Assembly (NCBI RefSeq): GCF_001185345.1
Contig: NZ_KQ236745.1
Coordinates: 22,655 to 86,654, forward strand
Source: Dorea sp. D27
Lineage (GTDB): Bacteria > Bacillota > Clostridia > Lachnospirales > Lachnospiraceae
Reading direction: 5' to 3'
DNA: 64,000 nt
A program made the position numbers and the translations under genes. Each line of letters begins with the position of its first letter. Within the stretch, counting starts at the first letter, position 1. This document shows positions 13,792 to 23,716 of this stretch, in pieces. Below the pieces are notes generated by a model that did not search any database, was not told the DNA's origin, and was given only the letters and a program-made list of their open reading frames with translations.

Positions 13792-15015
13792 ATGGATATC
13801 ATCAAAGGCGGAGTTACCGCGGCAAAAGGTTTTGAGGCGGCTTCGGCCGCGGCAGGAATCAAGTATACAGACCGGACGGATATGGCGTTAGTGTACAGCC
13901 AGGAGCCGTGCGAGGCGGCAGGTACATTTACGAAGAACGTAGTAAAAGCGGCCCCTGTAAAATGGGACCAGAAGGTCGTAAAGAGCGGCTGCAAGGTGCA
14001 GGCGGTCATCGTCAACTCCGGCATCGCCAACGCATGTACAGGGGCGGAAGGTTACGGATACTGTGAAGATACGGCGAAAGCGGCGGCAGAAGCACTCGGG
14101 ATATCAGCAGACGGTGTGGCGATAGGTTCTACCGGTGTTATCGGCAGGCAGATACCCATCGACAAGCTGACCGCGGGCATAAAAGTACTGGCAGGGAAAA
14201 AGAACGGCAGTCTGGAAAATGGCACGCAGGCCGCCAAGGCTATCATGACGACTGATACGGCGGAAAAGGAGCTGGCAGTTGAGATAGAAGTGGGCGGAAA
14301 GAAGGTGGTTATCGGAGGCATGGCCAAAGGCTCTGGAATGATACATCCCGATATGTGCACGATGCTGTCATTTATCACCACGGACGCAGATATCACAAAA
14401 GAAGCACTGCAGAAAGCTTTGAGCGAAGATGTAGACGATACATACAACATGATATCCGTGGACGGCGATACCTCCACCAATGACACGGTACTGCTGCTGG
14501 CAAACGGACTGGCTGAAAATCCAAAGATTCAATACGGAAGCGATGATTACAAGACCTTTGCAGAAGCGCTCCACACGGTCAATGAATACCTGGCCAAAAA
14601 GATAGCCGGCGACGGCGAAGGTGCCACGGCACTGTTTGAGGTGAAGGCAACAGGCTGTGAAAGTACAGATCAGGCGAAGCTTTTGGCAAAAGCAATCGTC
14701 TGTTCCAATCTGACAAAGACAGCCATCGCGGGACATGATGCCAACTGGGGCAGAATCCTGTGTGCGATGGGATATTCTGGCGCTCAGTTCGACCCTGAAA
14801 ACGTGGATCTGTTTTTCGAGAGCAAAGCAGGGAAAATCCAGATAATTGAAAATGGAACGGCAGTAGACTATAGCGAGGCAGAGGCTACGAAGATACTCTC
14901 CGAGCCTGAAGTGACAGCCACGGCAGACGTCAAGATGGGAAACTGTACGGCTACCGCATGGGGATGTGACCTGACCCACGGCTATATCGAAATCAACGCG
15001 GACTACAGAAGCTGA
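13792..15015 (+). CDS. argJ: bifunctional ornithine acetyltransferase / N-acetylglutamate synthase
   Basis: A 407-residue self-cleaving enzyme moving the acetyl group from acetylornithine to glutamate, which makes the acetyl cycle run. The cleavage site reads [16 protein letters not shown] (Thr about 190): the Thr that becomes the N-terminus of the beta chain is present, but the preceding residue is Cys instead of the usual Ala. The oxyanion TGVIG loop is near 113. The start is ATG 13792 with AAGGAGG eight bases before; an in-frame ATG at 13774 lies ahead of that site. Whether it also uses acetyl-CoA cannot be read from sequence. Confidence 0.95.
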   Translation: MDIIKGGVTAAKGFEAASAAAGIKYTDRTDMALVYSQEPCEAAGTFTKNVVKAAPVKWDQKVVKSGCKVQAVIVNSGIANACTGAEGYGYCEDTAKAAAEALGISADGVAIGSTGVIGRQIPIDKLTAGIKVLAGKKNGSLENGTQAAKAIMTTDTAEKELAVEIEVGGKKVVIGGMAKGSGMIHPDMCTMLSFITTDADITKEALQKALSEDVDDTYNMISVDGDTSTNDTVLLLANGLAENPKIQYGSDDYKTFAEALHTVNEYLAKKIAGDGEGATALFEVKATGCESTDQAKLLAKAIVCSNLTKTAIAGHDANWGRILCAMGYSGAQFDPENVDLFFESKAGKIQIIENGTAVDYSEAEATKILSEPEVTATADVKMGNCTATAWGCDLTHGYIEINADYRS

Positions 15016-15038
15016 CAAAGCAGAAGGAGCAATGTATT

Positions 15039-15941
15039 ATGAATAAAGATATGCAGAAATATCTGGACAAAGCAGAAGTTCTTATCGAGGCACTGCCCTA
15101 TATCCAAAGGTTCAACCGCAAGATTATCGTCGTAAAATACGGCGGGAGCGCCATGGTGGATGAAGAACTGAAGGAACAGGTAATCAAGGACGTAACGTTG
15201 CTTAAGCTCGTCGGGTTCAAGCCGATCATCGTCCACGGAGGCGGCAAGGAAATCAGCAGATGGGTCGGCAAAGTCGGGATGGAGCCTGAATTTGTGAATG
15301 GTCTGCGGGTAACAGATGAAGCGACGATGGAGCTTGCAGAGATGGTACTCGGCAAGGTGAACAAAAGCCTTGTACAGCTTGTTGAGAGTCTCGGCGTACG
15401 CGCCATCGGCATCAGCGGGAAAGACGGAGGACTCCTTGCGGTAGACAAGAAATATGCAGACGGCGAGGATATCGGTTTTGTAGGAGAGATTAAAAAAGTA
15501 AATGCAGAGATATTATATGATCTGCTGGAAAAGGATTTTCTCCCGATCATATGTCCGGTCGGACTGGATGACAGCTTTAACACATACAATATCAATGCGG
15601 ATGACGCGGCATGTGCCATAGCACGGGCGATGCGCGCCGAGAAGCTGGCGTTCCTGACAGATATCGAGGGCGTGTATAAAGACCCCCATGATCCGGAGAC
15701 ACTTATCTCAGAACTGAAAGTATCCGAGGCACGGGAACTGATGAATGAAGGATATATCGGCGGAGGAATGCTTCCGAAGCTGCACAACTGCATAGACGCG
15801 ATTGAACACGGAGTGTCCAGAGTACATATTCTGGATGGAAGGATTCCGCACTGCCTCCTGCTGGAGATATTCACGAACAGAGGTATCGGGACCGCTATAT
15901 TAAATGACAGTGAAGAACGCTTTTTTACGGAGAATGAATAA
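15039..15941 (+). CDS. argB: acetylglutamate kinase
   Basis: A 300-residue amino-acid-kinase enzyme phosphorylating N-acetylglutamate. Seen are the N-terminal VVKYGGSAM (about 31), the glycine-rich [10 protein letters not shown] (about 65), NGLRVTDE (about 87), [13 protein letters not shown] and the ATP-site [10 protein letters not shown]. The N-terminal helix before the kinase core ([22 protein letters not shown]) is the segment that in arginine-inhibited enzymes mediates hexamer formation, so feedback inhibition by arginine is likely (inference). AAGGAG precedes ATG 15039. Confidence 0.95.
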   Translation: MNKDMQKYLDKAEVLIEALPYIQRFNRKIIVVKYGGSAMVDEELKEQVIKDVTLLKLVGFKPIIVHGGGKEISRWVGKVGMEPEFVNGLRVTDEATMELAEMVLGKVNKSLVQLVESLGVRAIGISGKDGGLLAVDKKYADGEDIGFVGEIKKVNAEILYDLLEKDFLPIICPVGLDDSFNTYNINADDAACAIARAMRAEKLAFLTDIEGVYKDPHDPETLISELKVSEARELMNEGYIGGGMLPKLHNCIDAIEHGVSRVHILDGRIPHCLLLEIFTNRGIGTAILNDSEERFFTENE

Positions 15942-15942
15942 T

Positions 15943-17121
15943 ATGAAGAATCCATATATTGAAGACACAGAGGAGGGGCTCGTACATACATATAACCGTT
16001 TCCCGGTCGTGTTAGAAAAAGGAGAAGGAGTATATGTGTACGATGCGGAAGGGAAGAAATATCTCGATTTTGCCGCGGGTATTGCCGTATCTTCCCTCGG
16101 ATACGGGAACAAAGAGTTTAACGAAGCGCTGAAGACGCAGATTGACTGCCTTATCCATTCCTCAAACCTCTATTACAATACGACGTGCGGCAAGGCGGCT
16201 CAGGCTTTGCTCCGCATTACGGAGATGGACCGGGTGTTCTTCACAAACAGCGGGACAGAGGCGATAGAAGGGGCGCTGAAAGCGGCGAGAAAATACGCCT
16301 ATAAAAAACAGACCGGGCGTTATGAGTTCATCGCCATGAAGAATTCGTTTCATGGTAGAAGCATGGGCGCTCTCTCGGTTACGGAGCATGAGGCATACCG
16401 CACGCCGTTTGAACCGCTTATCCCGGGAGTATCCTTTGCAGAATATAATAACCTGGACAGTGTCAGGAAACTAGTGACAGACAGGACATGTGCAATTATT
16501 CTGGAGCCCCTTCAGGGCGAAGGAGGAATCAACACGGCTGACGAGGCATTCATGAAAGGGATACGCACGCTTTGCGATGACGAAGGCATCCTCATGATAT
16601 GTGATGAGATACAGTGCGGCATGGGACGGACCGGTACGATGTTCGCATGGCAGAACTATGGAACGAAACCAGATATTATTGCGATGGCAAAGGCCATCGG
16701 AAATGGCGTTCCGGTAGGGGCATTCGCTATGAAGGAAGACATCGCCCGGCACTCTCTTGAACCGGGAGACCACGGAACGACATATGGAGGCAATCCATTC
16801 GTCTGCGCCGCCGTAGCAAAGACAGTTGAAATCTTCGAGAGAGAGAAGATGACAGTACACGTGCAGGAGATGGGGGCGTATCTGGCAGAGAAGCTGACAG
16901 AACTGAAAGCAGCCTGCGGAAGCATAACAGAAGTCAGGGGAAGAGGCCTGATTCAGGGCATCCGGCTCAATAAGCCGGTCGCGGGGACGATAAAGGCGGC
17001 ACTGGATGAAGGGCTGCTGATCATCAGCGCGAGAAGCGATGTCATCCGTCTCGTACCTCCTCTCATTGTTGAAAAGAAACACATCGATGAATTGATTGAA
17101 AAACTGAAGAAGGTGTTATAA
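15943..17121 (+). CDS. argD: acetylornithine aminotransferase
   Basis: A 392-residue class III PLP aminotransferase converting N-acetylglutamate semialdehyde to acetylornithine. Motifs are NTYNRFPV-like HTYNRFPVVLEKG, FTNSGTEAIEGALK (about 103), FHGRSMGAL (about 137), the PLP-Asp motif ICDEIQCGMGRTG (about 223) and the Schiff-base Lys in MAKAIGNGVPVGAF (about 252). The start is ATG 15943, one base after the argB stop codon, with GGAG ten bases upstream. It is the last gene of the operon; no terminator is obvious after it. Confidence 0.93.
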   Translation: MKNPYIEDTEEGLVHTYNRFPVVLEKGEGVYVYDAEGKKYLDFAAGIAVSSLGYGNKEFNEALKTQIDCLIHSSNLYYNTTCGKAAQALLRITEMDRVFFTNSGTEAIEGALKAARKYAYKKQTGRYEFIAMKNSFHGRSMGALSVTEHEAYRTPFEPLIPGVSFAEYNNLDSVRKLVTDRTCAIILEPLQGEGGINTADEAFMKGIRTLCDDEGILMICDEIQCGMGRTGTMFAWQNYGTKPDIIAMAKAIGNGVPVGAFAMKEDIARHSLEPGDHGTTYGGNPFVCAAVAKTVEIFEREKMTVHVQEMGAYLAEKLTELKAACGSITEVRGRGLIQGIRLNKPVAGTIKAALDEGLLIISARSDVIRLVPPLIVEKKHIDELIEKLKKVL

Positions 17122-17175
17122 CATAATTAACCAGTCATTGGATATACTATAGGTAAAACATAGGAGGTATATCGA

Positions 17176-17607
17176 ATGATTGGTTTTTTCATAGCCCTGC
17201 TGTCAGGAGCGCTGATGAGCGTACAGGGAGTATTCAATACACAGGTTACGAAAACCACAGGTATGTGGGTCAGCAACGGATGGGTGCAGCTGAGCGCGTT
17301 CGCCCTCTGCCTGGTGGCCTGGCTTATCGCCGGACGGGACAGTGTGATGACGCTTGCGAAGGTAGAGCCCAAATATGTGCTGCTCGGAGGAGTCATCGGC
17401 GCCGGAATCACTTGGACGGTAATCAAGAGCATGGAACAGCTCGGGCCGGCGAAAGCGGCACTGCTCATCGTCATCTCCCAGCTTATCATCGCATACGTAA
17501 TAGAACTATTTGGGCTGTTTGGGGTAGATAAGCAGCCATTAGAGTGGAGGAGAGTAATCGGTATGGCAATTGCGCTGATTGGAGTTGCAATTTTCCAGTG
17601 GAAATAG
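17176..17607 (+). CDS. YdcZ-type DMT family transporter
   Basis: A 143-residue integral membrane protein of the YdcZ/DUF606 small drug/metabolite transporter family. Five hydrophobic stretches fill almost the whole chain; the first contains SGALMSVQGVFNTQV, the family signature. Single-domain members of this size are thought to pair up. TAGGAGG precedes ATG 17176. It follows argD by 54 bases, so it could be read from the arg operon, but no functional link is visible. The substrate is unknown. Confidence 0.8.
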   Translation: MIGFFIALLSGALMSVQGVFNTQVTKTTGMWVSNGWVQLSAFALCLVAWLIAGRDSVMTLAKVEPKYVLLGGVIGAGITWTVIKSMEQLGPAKAALLIVISQLIIAYVIELFGLFGVDKQPLEWRRVIGMAIALIGVAIFQWK

Positions 17608-17671
17608 TACAATAAATCTATCTGGCATAAGAGGGGTATTTACAGTTTCGACAGCTGTAAAGGAGGATTTT

Positions 17672-18301
17672 ATGCTTGACAGATTAAGGATAACCGGTTG
17701 TTTCGTGTGTATGCTTCTCGTGCTGTGCCTGTCGGGATGCCACAGTGAAGGCACGGAAGATGTGAGGGAACTAGACGAAGCGCGTTCCCCCCAGGAAGAG
17801 GCGGGGGAGAGCGCAGAGGAAGAGGCACAGAATACAGAGGGTAAAGATACAGAGGAATCCGGCCGCCGGCAGGAGATGTACGTCCATGTCTGCGGTCAGG
17901 TTCAAAGGCCCGGCGTGTACCGGCTTCCTGCAGGGAGCCGTGTGTTTGAAGCCGTAGAGGCCGCCGGCGGGATGCGGGAAGATGCGGACGACTCATTCCT
18001 TAACCAGGCAGAGACGCTGTCTGACGGACAGCAGCTCTATGTACCCGCGGAAGGTGAGGACATACGTGCCGCGGGGGATGCCGGAGCGGGGGCAGACGTA
18101 AAAGACGACGGAAGAGTAGATATCAATACTGCTGCGAAAGAAGAACTTATGACTTTAAATGGCATTGGGGAAGCCAGAGCAGACAGTATCATAAAATACC
18201 GGGAAGAGCATGGAGCCTTCCAGTCCATAGAAGAGCTGAAGGAAGTGGAAGGAATCAAAGACGGGATCTTTAATAAGGTGAAAGATCAGATCAAGGTCTA
18301 G
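17672..18301 (+). CDS. comEA: ComEA-like helix-hairpin-helix lipoprotein
   Basis: A 209-residue exported DNA-binding protein. A signal with lipobox LCLSGC ends at about 24, followed by an acidic, disordered linker (about 28-66), an SLBB domain (YVHVCGQVQRPGVYRLPAGSRV, about 70-125) and two HhH motifs from about 150 (VDINTAAKEELMTLNGIGEARA). ComEA binds incoming double-stranded DNA at the cell surface and hands it to ComEC, whose gene lies 3 kb downstream. AAGGAGG precedes ATG 17672; a small TTTACAG/CTGTAAA hairpin abuts that site. Confidence 0.88.
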   Translation: MLDRLRITGCFVCMLLVLCLSGCHSEGTEDVRELDEARSPQEEAGESAEEEAQNTEGKDTEESGRRQEMYVHVCGQVQRPGVYRLPAGSRVFEAVEAAGGMREDADDSFLNQAETLSDGQQLYVPAEGEDIRAAGDAGAGADVKDDGRVDINTAAKEELMTLNGIGEARADSIIKYREEHGAFQSIEELKEVEGIKDGIFNKVKDQIKV

Positions 18302-18324
18302 CGAATTTAATAAGGGAGAAAAGT

Positions 18325-19014
18325 ATGAGTAAGAGAGTATTGGTCGTAGATGACGAAAAACTGATTGTGAAAGGTATCCGGTTCAGCCTGGAACAGGATG
18401 GCATGGAAGTGGACTGTGCCTATGACGGGGAAGAAGCGCTGAAGCTTTCAAGGGAAAATGCTTATGATATGGTACTGCTGGATGTCATGCTCCCCAAGTA
18501 TGACGGATTCCAGGTGTGCCAGCAGATACGTGAATTTTCAGACGTACCGGTCGTCATGCTCACTGCGAAGGGAGATGACATGGATAAGATTCTGGGGCTG
18601 GAGTATGGCGCGGACGATTATATCACCAAGCCGTTCAACATACTGGAAGTCAAAGCGCGCATCAAGGCAATCATGCGGCGCACCGGAAAGCGGGACAGTA
18701 AGGCGGTAAACGATAAAGTTATCTTGAAGAGAGACATGAAGATTGACTGCGAGAGCCGCAGAGTATTTATCGGCGACAAAGAGATCAACCTGACAGCCAA
18801 AGAATTTGACCTTCTTGAGCTTCTGGCGATGAATCCCAACAAGGTATACAGCAGGGAAAATCTTCTGAATATTGTCTGGGGATATGAGTATCCGGGAGAC
18901 GCCAGGACGGTGGATGTACATATAAGGCGGCTGCGTGAGAAGATTGAGAAGAACCCCAGCGATCCGAAATACGTGTACACAAAGTGGGGAGTTGGTTATT
19001 ATTTCAGGGGTTAG
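18325..19014 (+). CDS. OmpR/PhoB-family response regulator
   Basis: A 229-residue two-component regulator. The receiver domain (about 1-118) has the acidic pair DDE near 10-12, phosphorylation Asp in LLDVMLPKYDG (about 53), Thr in VVMLTAKG and Lys in DDYITKPFN (about 105). The C-terminal winged helix (about 133-228) has EINLTAKEFDLLELL and TVDVHIRRLREKIE. The layout and wording resemble WalR. AAGGGAG precedes ATG 18325. The sensor kinase gene overlaps its end. Confidence 0.92.
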   Translation: MSKRVLVVDDEKLIVKGIRFSLEQDGMEVDCAYDGEEALKLSRENAYDMVLLDVMLPKYDGFQVCQQIREFSDVPVVMLTAKGDDMDKILGLEYGADDYITKPFNILEVKARIKAIMRRTGKRDSKAVNDKVILKRDMKIDCESRRVFIGDKEINLTAKEFDLLELLAMNPNKVYSRENLLNIVWGYEYPGDARTVDVHIRRLREKIEKNPSDPKYVYTKWGVGYYFRG

Positions 19015-20437
19015 GAAGTATTTTAAGAAAAATGTATTTAAGAGTCTCCGCTTTCGGATCATCCTCCTGCTGCTGGCGGCGGGAATCATTCCATGCCTGA
19101 TCATGAAAGCGGTGATTCTAAACAGCTATGAAAAGCGTGCGGTAGAAGTACGGACCGCGGATATACAGAATCAATGTACAATTCTATGTAACCAGTTAAG
19201 CAGCGTCGACTACTTGAATGGTATTACATCTGAGGTTATCAGGACAGAGCTGACTCAGCTGACAAACATCTACAACGGGCGCGTGATGGTTATTGACAGC
19301 GACTATGAGATAGAAGAAGATACGTACAATCTTGATAAAGGAAAGACGATCATATCAGAAGATGTCATCAAATGTTTCCAGGGAAAGAGTACAAGCCATT
19401 ATGATGCGGCAAACAGATATATTGAGGTGACTGCTCCTATTACGGATACGGAAACGGATGCCGTCAGAGGGGTTATGCTTGTGAGCGTTTCGACAGATTC
19501 TATCGCGGACAGCATGACGATACTTGAAGGCAATGCGAATGTAGTGGCGGTCATAATCATCGTGACGATGGCAGTCCTCGCCTTTTTCGCCGGTGTCGTG
19601 ATGGTGAAGCCGTTCAAGCGCATCACGGATTCTATAGGCGCGGTGACCGAGGGGTATGATGACAACTATCTACATGAAAATGCATATACGGAGACGGTGC
19701 TCCTCTCAGAGGCATTTAATAAGATGCTGGGAAGGATGAAAGTTTTGGATGACTCAAGACAGGAATTCGTTTCTAATGTATCTCATGAATTAAAAACGCC
19801 GCTTACATCCATGAAGGTGCTGGCAGATTCGCTTCTCAGCCAGGAGGAGGTTCCGGCTGAGCTTTATCAGGAGTTTATGGGAGATCTCTCCGAAGAGATA
19901 GAGAGGGAAAATAAGATTATCAACGATCTGCTGTCGCTTGTCAAGATGGACAAGACTGCTACGACATTGAACATCAAGTCTGAAAATATCAATGAGCTTG
20001 TTGAGCGGATACTGAAGCGGCTGCGTCCGATTGCGGCAAACCGTAATGTTGAAGTCGTGTTTGAAAGCTTCCGGCCGGTAAATGCAGAGGTGGATGAGAT
20101 GAAACTGTCACTTGCAATCTCAAATCTCGTTGAGAATGCGGTCAAATATAACCACGACGGCGGATGGGTACATGTATCGCTCAATGCGGACCACAAATAT
20201 TTCTATGTGGAAGTGGCGGATTCCGGAATCGGAATACCTGAGGACTCAGTGGAGCATATATTTGAACGTTTCTACCGCGTCGACAAGTCCCACTCCAGAG
20301 AAATCGGAGGCACCGGACTCGGGCTGTCCATCGCCAGAAACGCGGTTGTCATGCATAGGGGTGCAGTCAAGGTGTTCAGCCAGGAAGGTGAAGGAACTAC
20401 ATTCACCATCAGGATTCCTTTGACATATGTGTCATAA
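18992..20437 (+). CDS. membrane sensor histidine kinase
   Basis: A sensor kinase of about 481 residues. TM1 is about 20-42, an extracytoplasmic sensor of about 140 residues follows, then TM2 about 185-208, HAMP (about 209-262), the phospho-His in SNVSHELKTPL (His about 265), N box NLVENAVKYNHDGG, G1 DSGIGIPED, F box FYRVDK and G2 GGTGLGLSIA. It partners the adjacent regulator. The start is unclear: no ATG lies before the first helix. TTG 18992, inside the regulator's end, is the best standard start, but its ribosome site is poor. The next ATG would remove TM1. Confidence 0.85.
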   Translation: MVIISGVRKYFKKNVFKSLRFRIILLLLAAGIIPCLIMKAVILNSYEKRAVEVRTADIQNQCTILCNQLSSVDYLNGITSEVIRTELTQLTNIYNGRVMVIDSDYEIEEDTYNLDKGKTIISEDVIKCFQGKSTSHYDAANRYIEVTAPITDTETDAVRGVMLVSVSTDSIADSMTILEGNANVVAVIIIVTMAVLAFFAGVVMVKPFKRITDSIGAVTEGYDDNYLHENAYTETVLLSEAFNKMLGRMKVLDDSRQEFVSNVSHELKTPLTSMKVLADSLLSQEEVPAELYQEFMGDLSEEIERENKIINDLLSLVKMDKTATTLNIKSENINELVERILKRLRPIAANRNVEVVFESFRPVNAEVDEMKLSLAISNLVENAVKYNHDGGWVHVSLNADHKYFYVEVADSGIGIPEDSVEHIFERFYRVDKSHSREIGGTGLGLSIARNAVVMHRGAVKVFSQEGEGTTFTIRIPLTYVS

Positions 20438-20456
20438 TATAAGGGAGGATGCCAGT

Positions 20457-21383
20457 ATGAGGAAAAAATGTATGAAGTGCCTGTGTATCCTGCTTATAGC
20501 CATTCTTCTGACCGGCTGCGGGAGAGGAAGGAAACCAGAGATAGCAGGGACGTGCATATACTACGTGAACGCGGAGGGAACCAGGCTTGTCAAAGAGGCA
20601 TATGACATGAAAGGAGACGGGGTACAAGCTGAGATCCAAGCGGCGCTGAAGGATATGCGAAAAGAACCGGAAGACGAGGATTGCAGGAGCGCTTTTCCAG
20701 AGGGGATTCAGGCGGAAGACTGGAAGCTTGAGAAAGGCAGGCTGGATCTGTACTTTAATGAAAGTTATAAAGAGATAGATACATCGTCCGAGATTCTGCT
20801 CCGGGCGGCGGTAGTACAGACGCTCGTACAGATTGCAGGGGTAGACTACGTGAACTTTTACATTGGCGGCACGCCGCTTACCGATAATGAAGGGGATGAG
20901 ATTGGGTATATGCATGCGGAGGATTTTGTGCAGAACACCGGTTCCAGCCTCCACTCCTATCAGCTCGCCAATCTCCACCTGTACTATGCAAACAAAAAAG
21001 GAGACAAGCTTGGAGAGGAAGAAGTCAGCGTGCGCTACAACAGCAACATGTCCGTCGAAAAGCTTGTGGTCGAACAGCTTATAAAGGGACCTTCCATGCA
21101 GGAGCATCAGCCGGTGCTGCCACCGGAGACAAAGCTTCTCGGAATATCGGTCAAGGATGGTATATGCTATGTTAATTTTGATGACCAGTTTCAAAGCTCC
21201 GTTTACGGAGTCAATCCGGAGCTCGCAATCTATTCCCTCGTGAATTCTATTGTAGAAGCGGGCAATGCCAGCCAGGTTCAGATATCGGTCAACGGAGAGA
21301 CTGATATGAAATACCAGGGAGTAATCGACCTCAGCAAACCTCTTTCGAGGAACCTCGATCTGGAGGAAGGTGAAGGAAAATAA
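20457..21383 (+). CDS. GerMN-domain lipoprotein
   Basis: A 308-residue exported lipoprotein. The signal is MRKKCMKCLCILLIAILLTGC with lipobox LTGC (Cys about 21). Two GerMN domains follow, about 35-165 and 180-300; the repeated elements are LRAAVVQTLVQIAGVDYVNFYI and YSLVNSIVEAGNASQVQISVNG. GerM of Bacillus has the same two-domain plan and acts in sporulation and germination, but similar proteins sit beside two-component systems as LpqB-like partners. GGGAGG eight bases before ATG 20457 fixes the start. It overlaps the predicted comEC start. Confidence 0.82.
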   Translation: MRKKCMKCLCILLIAILLTGCGRGRKPEIAGTCIYYVNAEGTRLVKEAYDMKGDGVQAEIQAALKDMRKEPEDEDCRSAFPEGIQAEDWKLEKGRLDLYFNESYKEIDTSSEILLRAAVVQTLVQIAGVDYVNFYIGGTPLTDNEGDEIGYMHAEDFVQNTGSSLHSYQLANLHLYYANKKGDKLGEEEVSVRYNSNMSVEKLVVEQLIKGPSMQEHQPVLPPETKLLGISVKDGICYVNFDDQFQSSVYGVNPELAIYSLVNSIVEAGNASQVQISVNGETDMKYQGVIDLSKPLSRNLDLEEGEGK

Positions 21384-23641
21384 TACGAAACAGAATCTTA
21401 TGTACTGCCTGCCTTCTGCTCGCCGCCCTGCTGGCGGCGGCAGTCTGTCTGGGCAGGAGCCGGTTAATAAAAGAGCTGGAGACGACTCCGCTCATGCGGC
21501 AGGCCAGGTCTGGTGATGCTATCTGGATTACGGGCCAGGTATACGCCAGAGAAATGAAATCGGACTATCAAGTCTTATATCTGAAAAATAATTCAATCAA
21601 GTTCCGGAAGCGGCAGCTGAAGGAGTCAAAATTCATCGTCTATGATAAATCCAGACTAGAAGTTAAAATAGGAAACAAGATTGCGGCGGAGGGGAATGTC
21701 AGGTTTTACGAGGAGCCGCGCAACCCGGGAAATTTCAACGAAAAGCAGTATTATGAAAAACAGGGAATCCATGCCTGCATGTGGAGTGAAAGCGTCATAG
21801 TCACCTCCGGCCGTATCTGGAAGCTGAGAGACAGCCTCTTATCTTTCCGGCAGGATTGGAAGACGGTTTTATATGATTTTATGGGAGAAGAGCAAGGTGC
21901 ACTGCTCTGCGGCATCATGCTCGGAGACAAGGCCGACATAGACCCGGTTGTAAAAGAACTCTATCAGGTTAACGGCATCGGCCATATCCTGGCCATATCC
22001 GGCCTGCATCTATCCATCATAGGGACGGGCATGTACCGGCTCTGCCGGCGTCTGTGCGGTTCCTTCGCTGTGGGCGGTCTGTGCGGTATTCTGTTTCTCG
22101 CTGCATATATCCTTATGACAGGATTATCTGTTTCTGTCATGCGTGCGGCAGTCATGCTCCTGTTCCGAATCGGCGCTGATGTGGCAGGAAGACGTTATGA
22201 TGCGGGGACAGCTCTTGCGGCTGCGGCATGTATCGTGCTTTTCTGGCGCCCGCTGTACCTGTACGATGGGGGATTCTGGCTATCCTTCGGGGCTGTATTT
22301 GGTGTGGCGGCTGTGCTCCCGCTGTTCAAGAAGCTGCCGGTCCAGGGACTGTGGGCAAGCGTCAGCATCAATTTGTCGATTCTGCCGGTGCTTCTCTATT
22401 ATTTCTATGAATATCCACTTTACAGTATCCTCCTTAACCTGCTCGTAATACCGCTCATGTCAGTGCTCCTGTTACTGGGACTAACCGGCAGCGCGGCCGC
22501 ACTGTTCCTACCCTGGCTGGGAGAAGCAGCACTCGGCCTGTGCAGAGCCATACTGACCTTTTACGAGTGGCTCTGCCGGACGGTGGCGGGCCTTCCTGCG
22601 TCCAGGATTATTACCGGACGTCCGTCCGCTGTCTCTGTCGTGTGCTATTACATCCTGCTGTCTGCCATACTCTTCATGTGGTGGCGTTACGAGAGCAGAC
22701 GGAACGAAAGCAAAAGAAAAGGTTGTATAGCAAAGTATATAATTATAACTGGAATTACTTATGCTGCGGCACTGCTTATCCTTATACCGGGAACATTCGG
22801 TAAGGAAGGAGAACTGGAAGTGACGATGCTTGATGTCGGGCAGGGCGATGGAATCTATATGAAGTCCCCGTCAGGCAGGACGTATCTTTTCGACGGCGGG
22901 AGCAGCGACGTGGGCCAGGCGGGGAAATACCGTATAGAGCCTTTTCTGAAGTATAAAGGCACGGGCCGGATTGACTATGTATTCATCTCCCACGGCGACA
23001 GCGACCATACGAACGGAATCCGTGAGATGATAGAGAGGGGACCGCTTGGCATCCCGGTCGGACATCTCGTGCTGCCCAGGGAAGAAGTGTGGGACGATAG
23101 CCTTGCGGAACTGGCAGTGCTTGCAAAAAACAAGGGGATAAAGGTGTTCCTCATAGAAGAGGGGCAGCGCATACAGGACGGGGGCCTGTCGCTGCACTGC
23201 CTGCATCCGGGCGAGGGATACGCCGGAGAGCCTGGCAATGCGGCTTCAATGGCCGTATGGGTTAGATTTGGGCGTTTTGACATGCTGCTGACCGGGGATG
23301 TGGAAGGAGAAGGGGAGGCAGCGTTGACAGCATCGGTAGAAGAGACGAAAGAAGACTGGCACACGGCTGGATTTGACGGTGTGCTTGAAGTGCTGAAGGT
23401 GGCCCACCACGGGTCGAAGAATTCGACATCCGTGGAGTTTCTTAAAGAAACGATGCCGGTCTATGGACTGGTTTCGGCCGGAAGAAATAACCGGTATGGG
23501 CATCCTCATAAGGACACGGCCGAACGGCTCGAAGACATTGGATGCGGGCTGTACGGCACGCCGTCGGACGGCGCGGTCACCGTGAGGACGGACGGCAGCC
23601 GCATGAGCATATCGGCATATGCCGGCGGGGCTGGTCCATAA
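21380..23641 (+). CDS. comEC: ComEC/Rec2 competence channel with non-standard start
   Basis: An integral membrane protein (up to 753 residues) that forms the channel for single-stranded DNA entry. Order: TM1 (about 6-24), an OB-like DUF4131 region, the competence domain with AISGLHLSIIG and several helices (about 230-450), then a metallo-beta-lactamase-like domain with TMLDVGQGDG, FDGGSS, SHGDSDHTNG and VAHHGSKNS. The first ATG in frame (21494) would delete TM1. In the 37 codons upstream back to a stop codon there is no ATG, GTG or TTG; ATA at 21380, overlapping the GerMN stop and preceded by GGAGGAAGGTGAAGG, is the best candidate. The end and function are firm; the start is inferred. Confidence 0.85.
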   Translation: MIRNRILCTACLLLAALLAAAVCLGRSRLIKELETTPLMRQARSGDAIWITGQVYAREMKSDYQVLYLKNNSIKFRKRQLKESKFIVYDKSRLEVKIGNKIAAEGNVRFYEEPRNPGNFNEKQYYEKQGIHACMWSESVIVTSGRIWKLRDSLLSFRQDWKTVLYDFMGEEQGALLCGIMLGDKADIDPVVKELYQVNGIGHILAISGLHLSIIGTGMYRLCRRLCGSFAVGGLCGILFLAAYILMTGLSVSVMRAAVMLLFRIGADVAGRRYDAGTALAAAACIVLFWRPLYLYDGGFWLSFGAVFGVAAVLPLFKKLPVQGLWASVSINLSILPVLLYYFYEYPLYSILLNLLVIPLMSVLLLLGLTGSAAALFLPWLGEAALGLCRAILTFYEWLCRTVAGLPASRIITGRPSAVSVVCYYILLSAILFMWWRYESRRNESKRKGCIAKYIIITGITYAAALLILIPGTFGKEGELEVTMLDVGQGDGIYMKSPSGRTYLFDGGSSDVGQAGKYRIEPFLKYKGTGRIDYVFISHGDSDHTNGIREMIERGPLGIPVGHLVLPREEVWDDSLAELAVLAKNKGIKVFLIEEGQRIQDGGLSLHCLHPGEGYAGEPGNAASMAVWVRFGRFDMLLTGDVEGEGEAALTASVEETKEDWHTAGFDGVLEVLKVAHHGSKNSTSVEFLKETMPVYGLVSAGRNNRYGHPHKDTAERLEDIGCGLYGTPSDGAVTVRTDGSRMSISAYAGGAGP

Positions 23642-23649
23642 GGAAACGG

Positions 23650-23678
23650 TTGAATTAAAATCCAAAATTCAGTATACT
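23650..23678 (+). promoter_or_regulatory. sigma-A promoter of the hydroxy-acid oxidase gene
   Basis: TTGAAT (23650-23655), a 17-base spacer and TATACT (23673-23678), in the gap after comEC. Confidence 0.65.
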
Positions 23679-23716
23679 GAGATACAGGATAAAAATAGTA
23701 AAGCGAGGTAATGATC

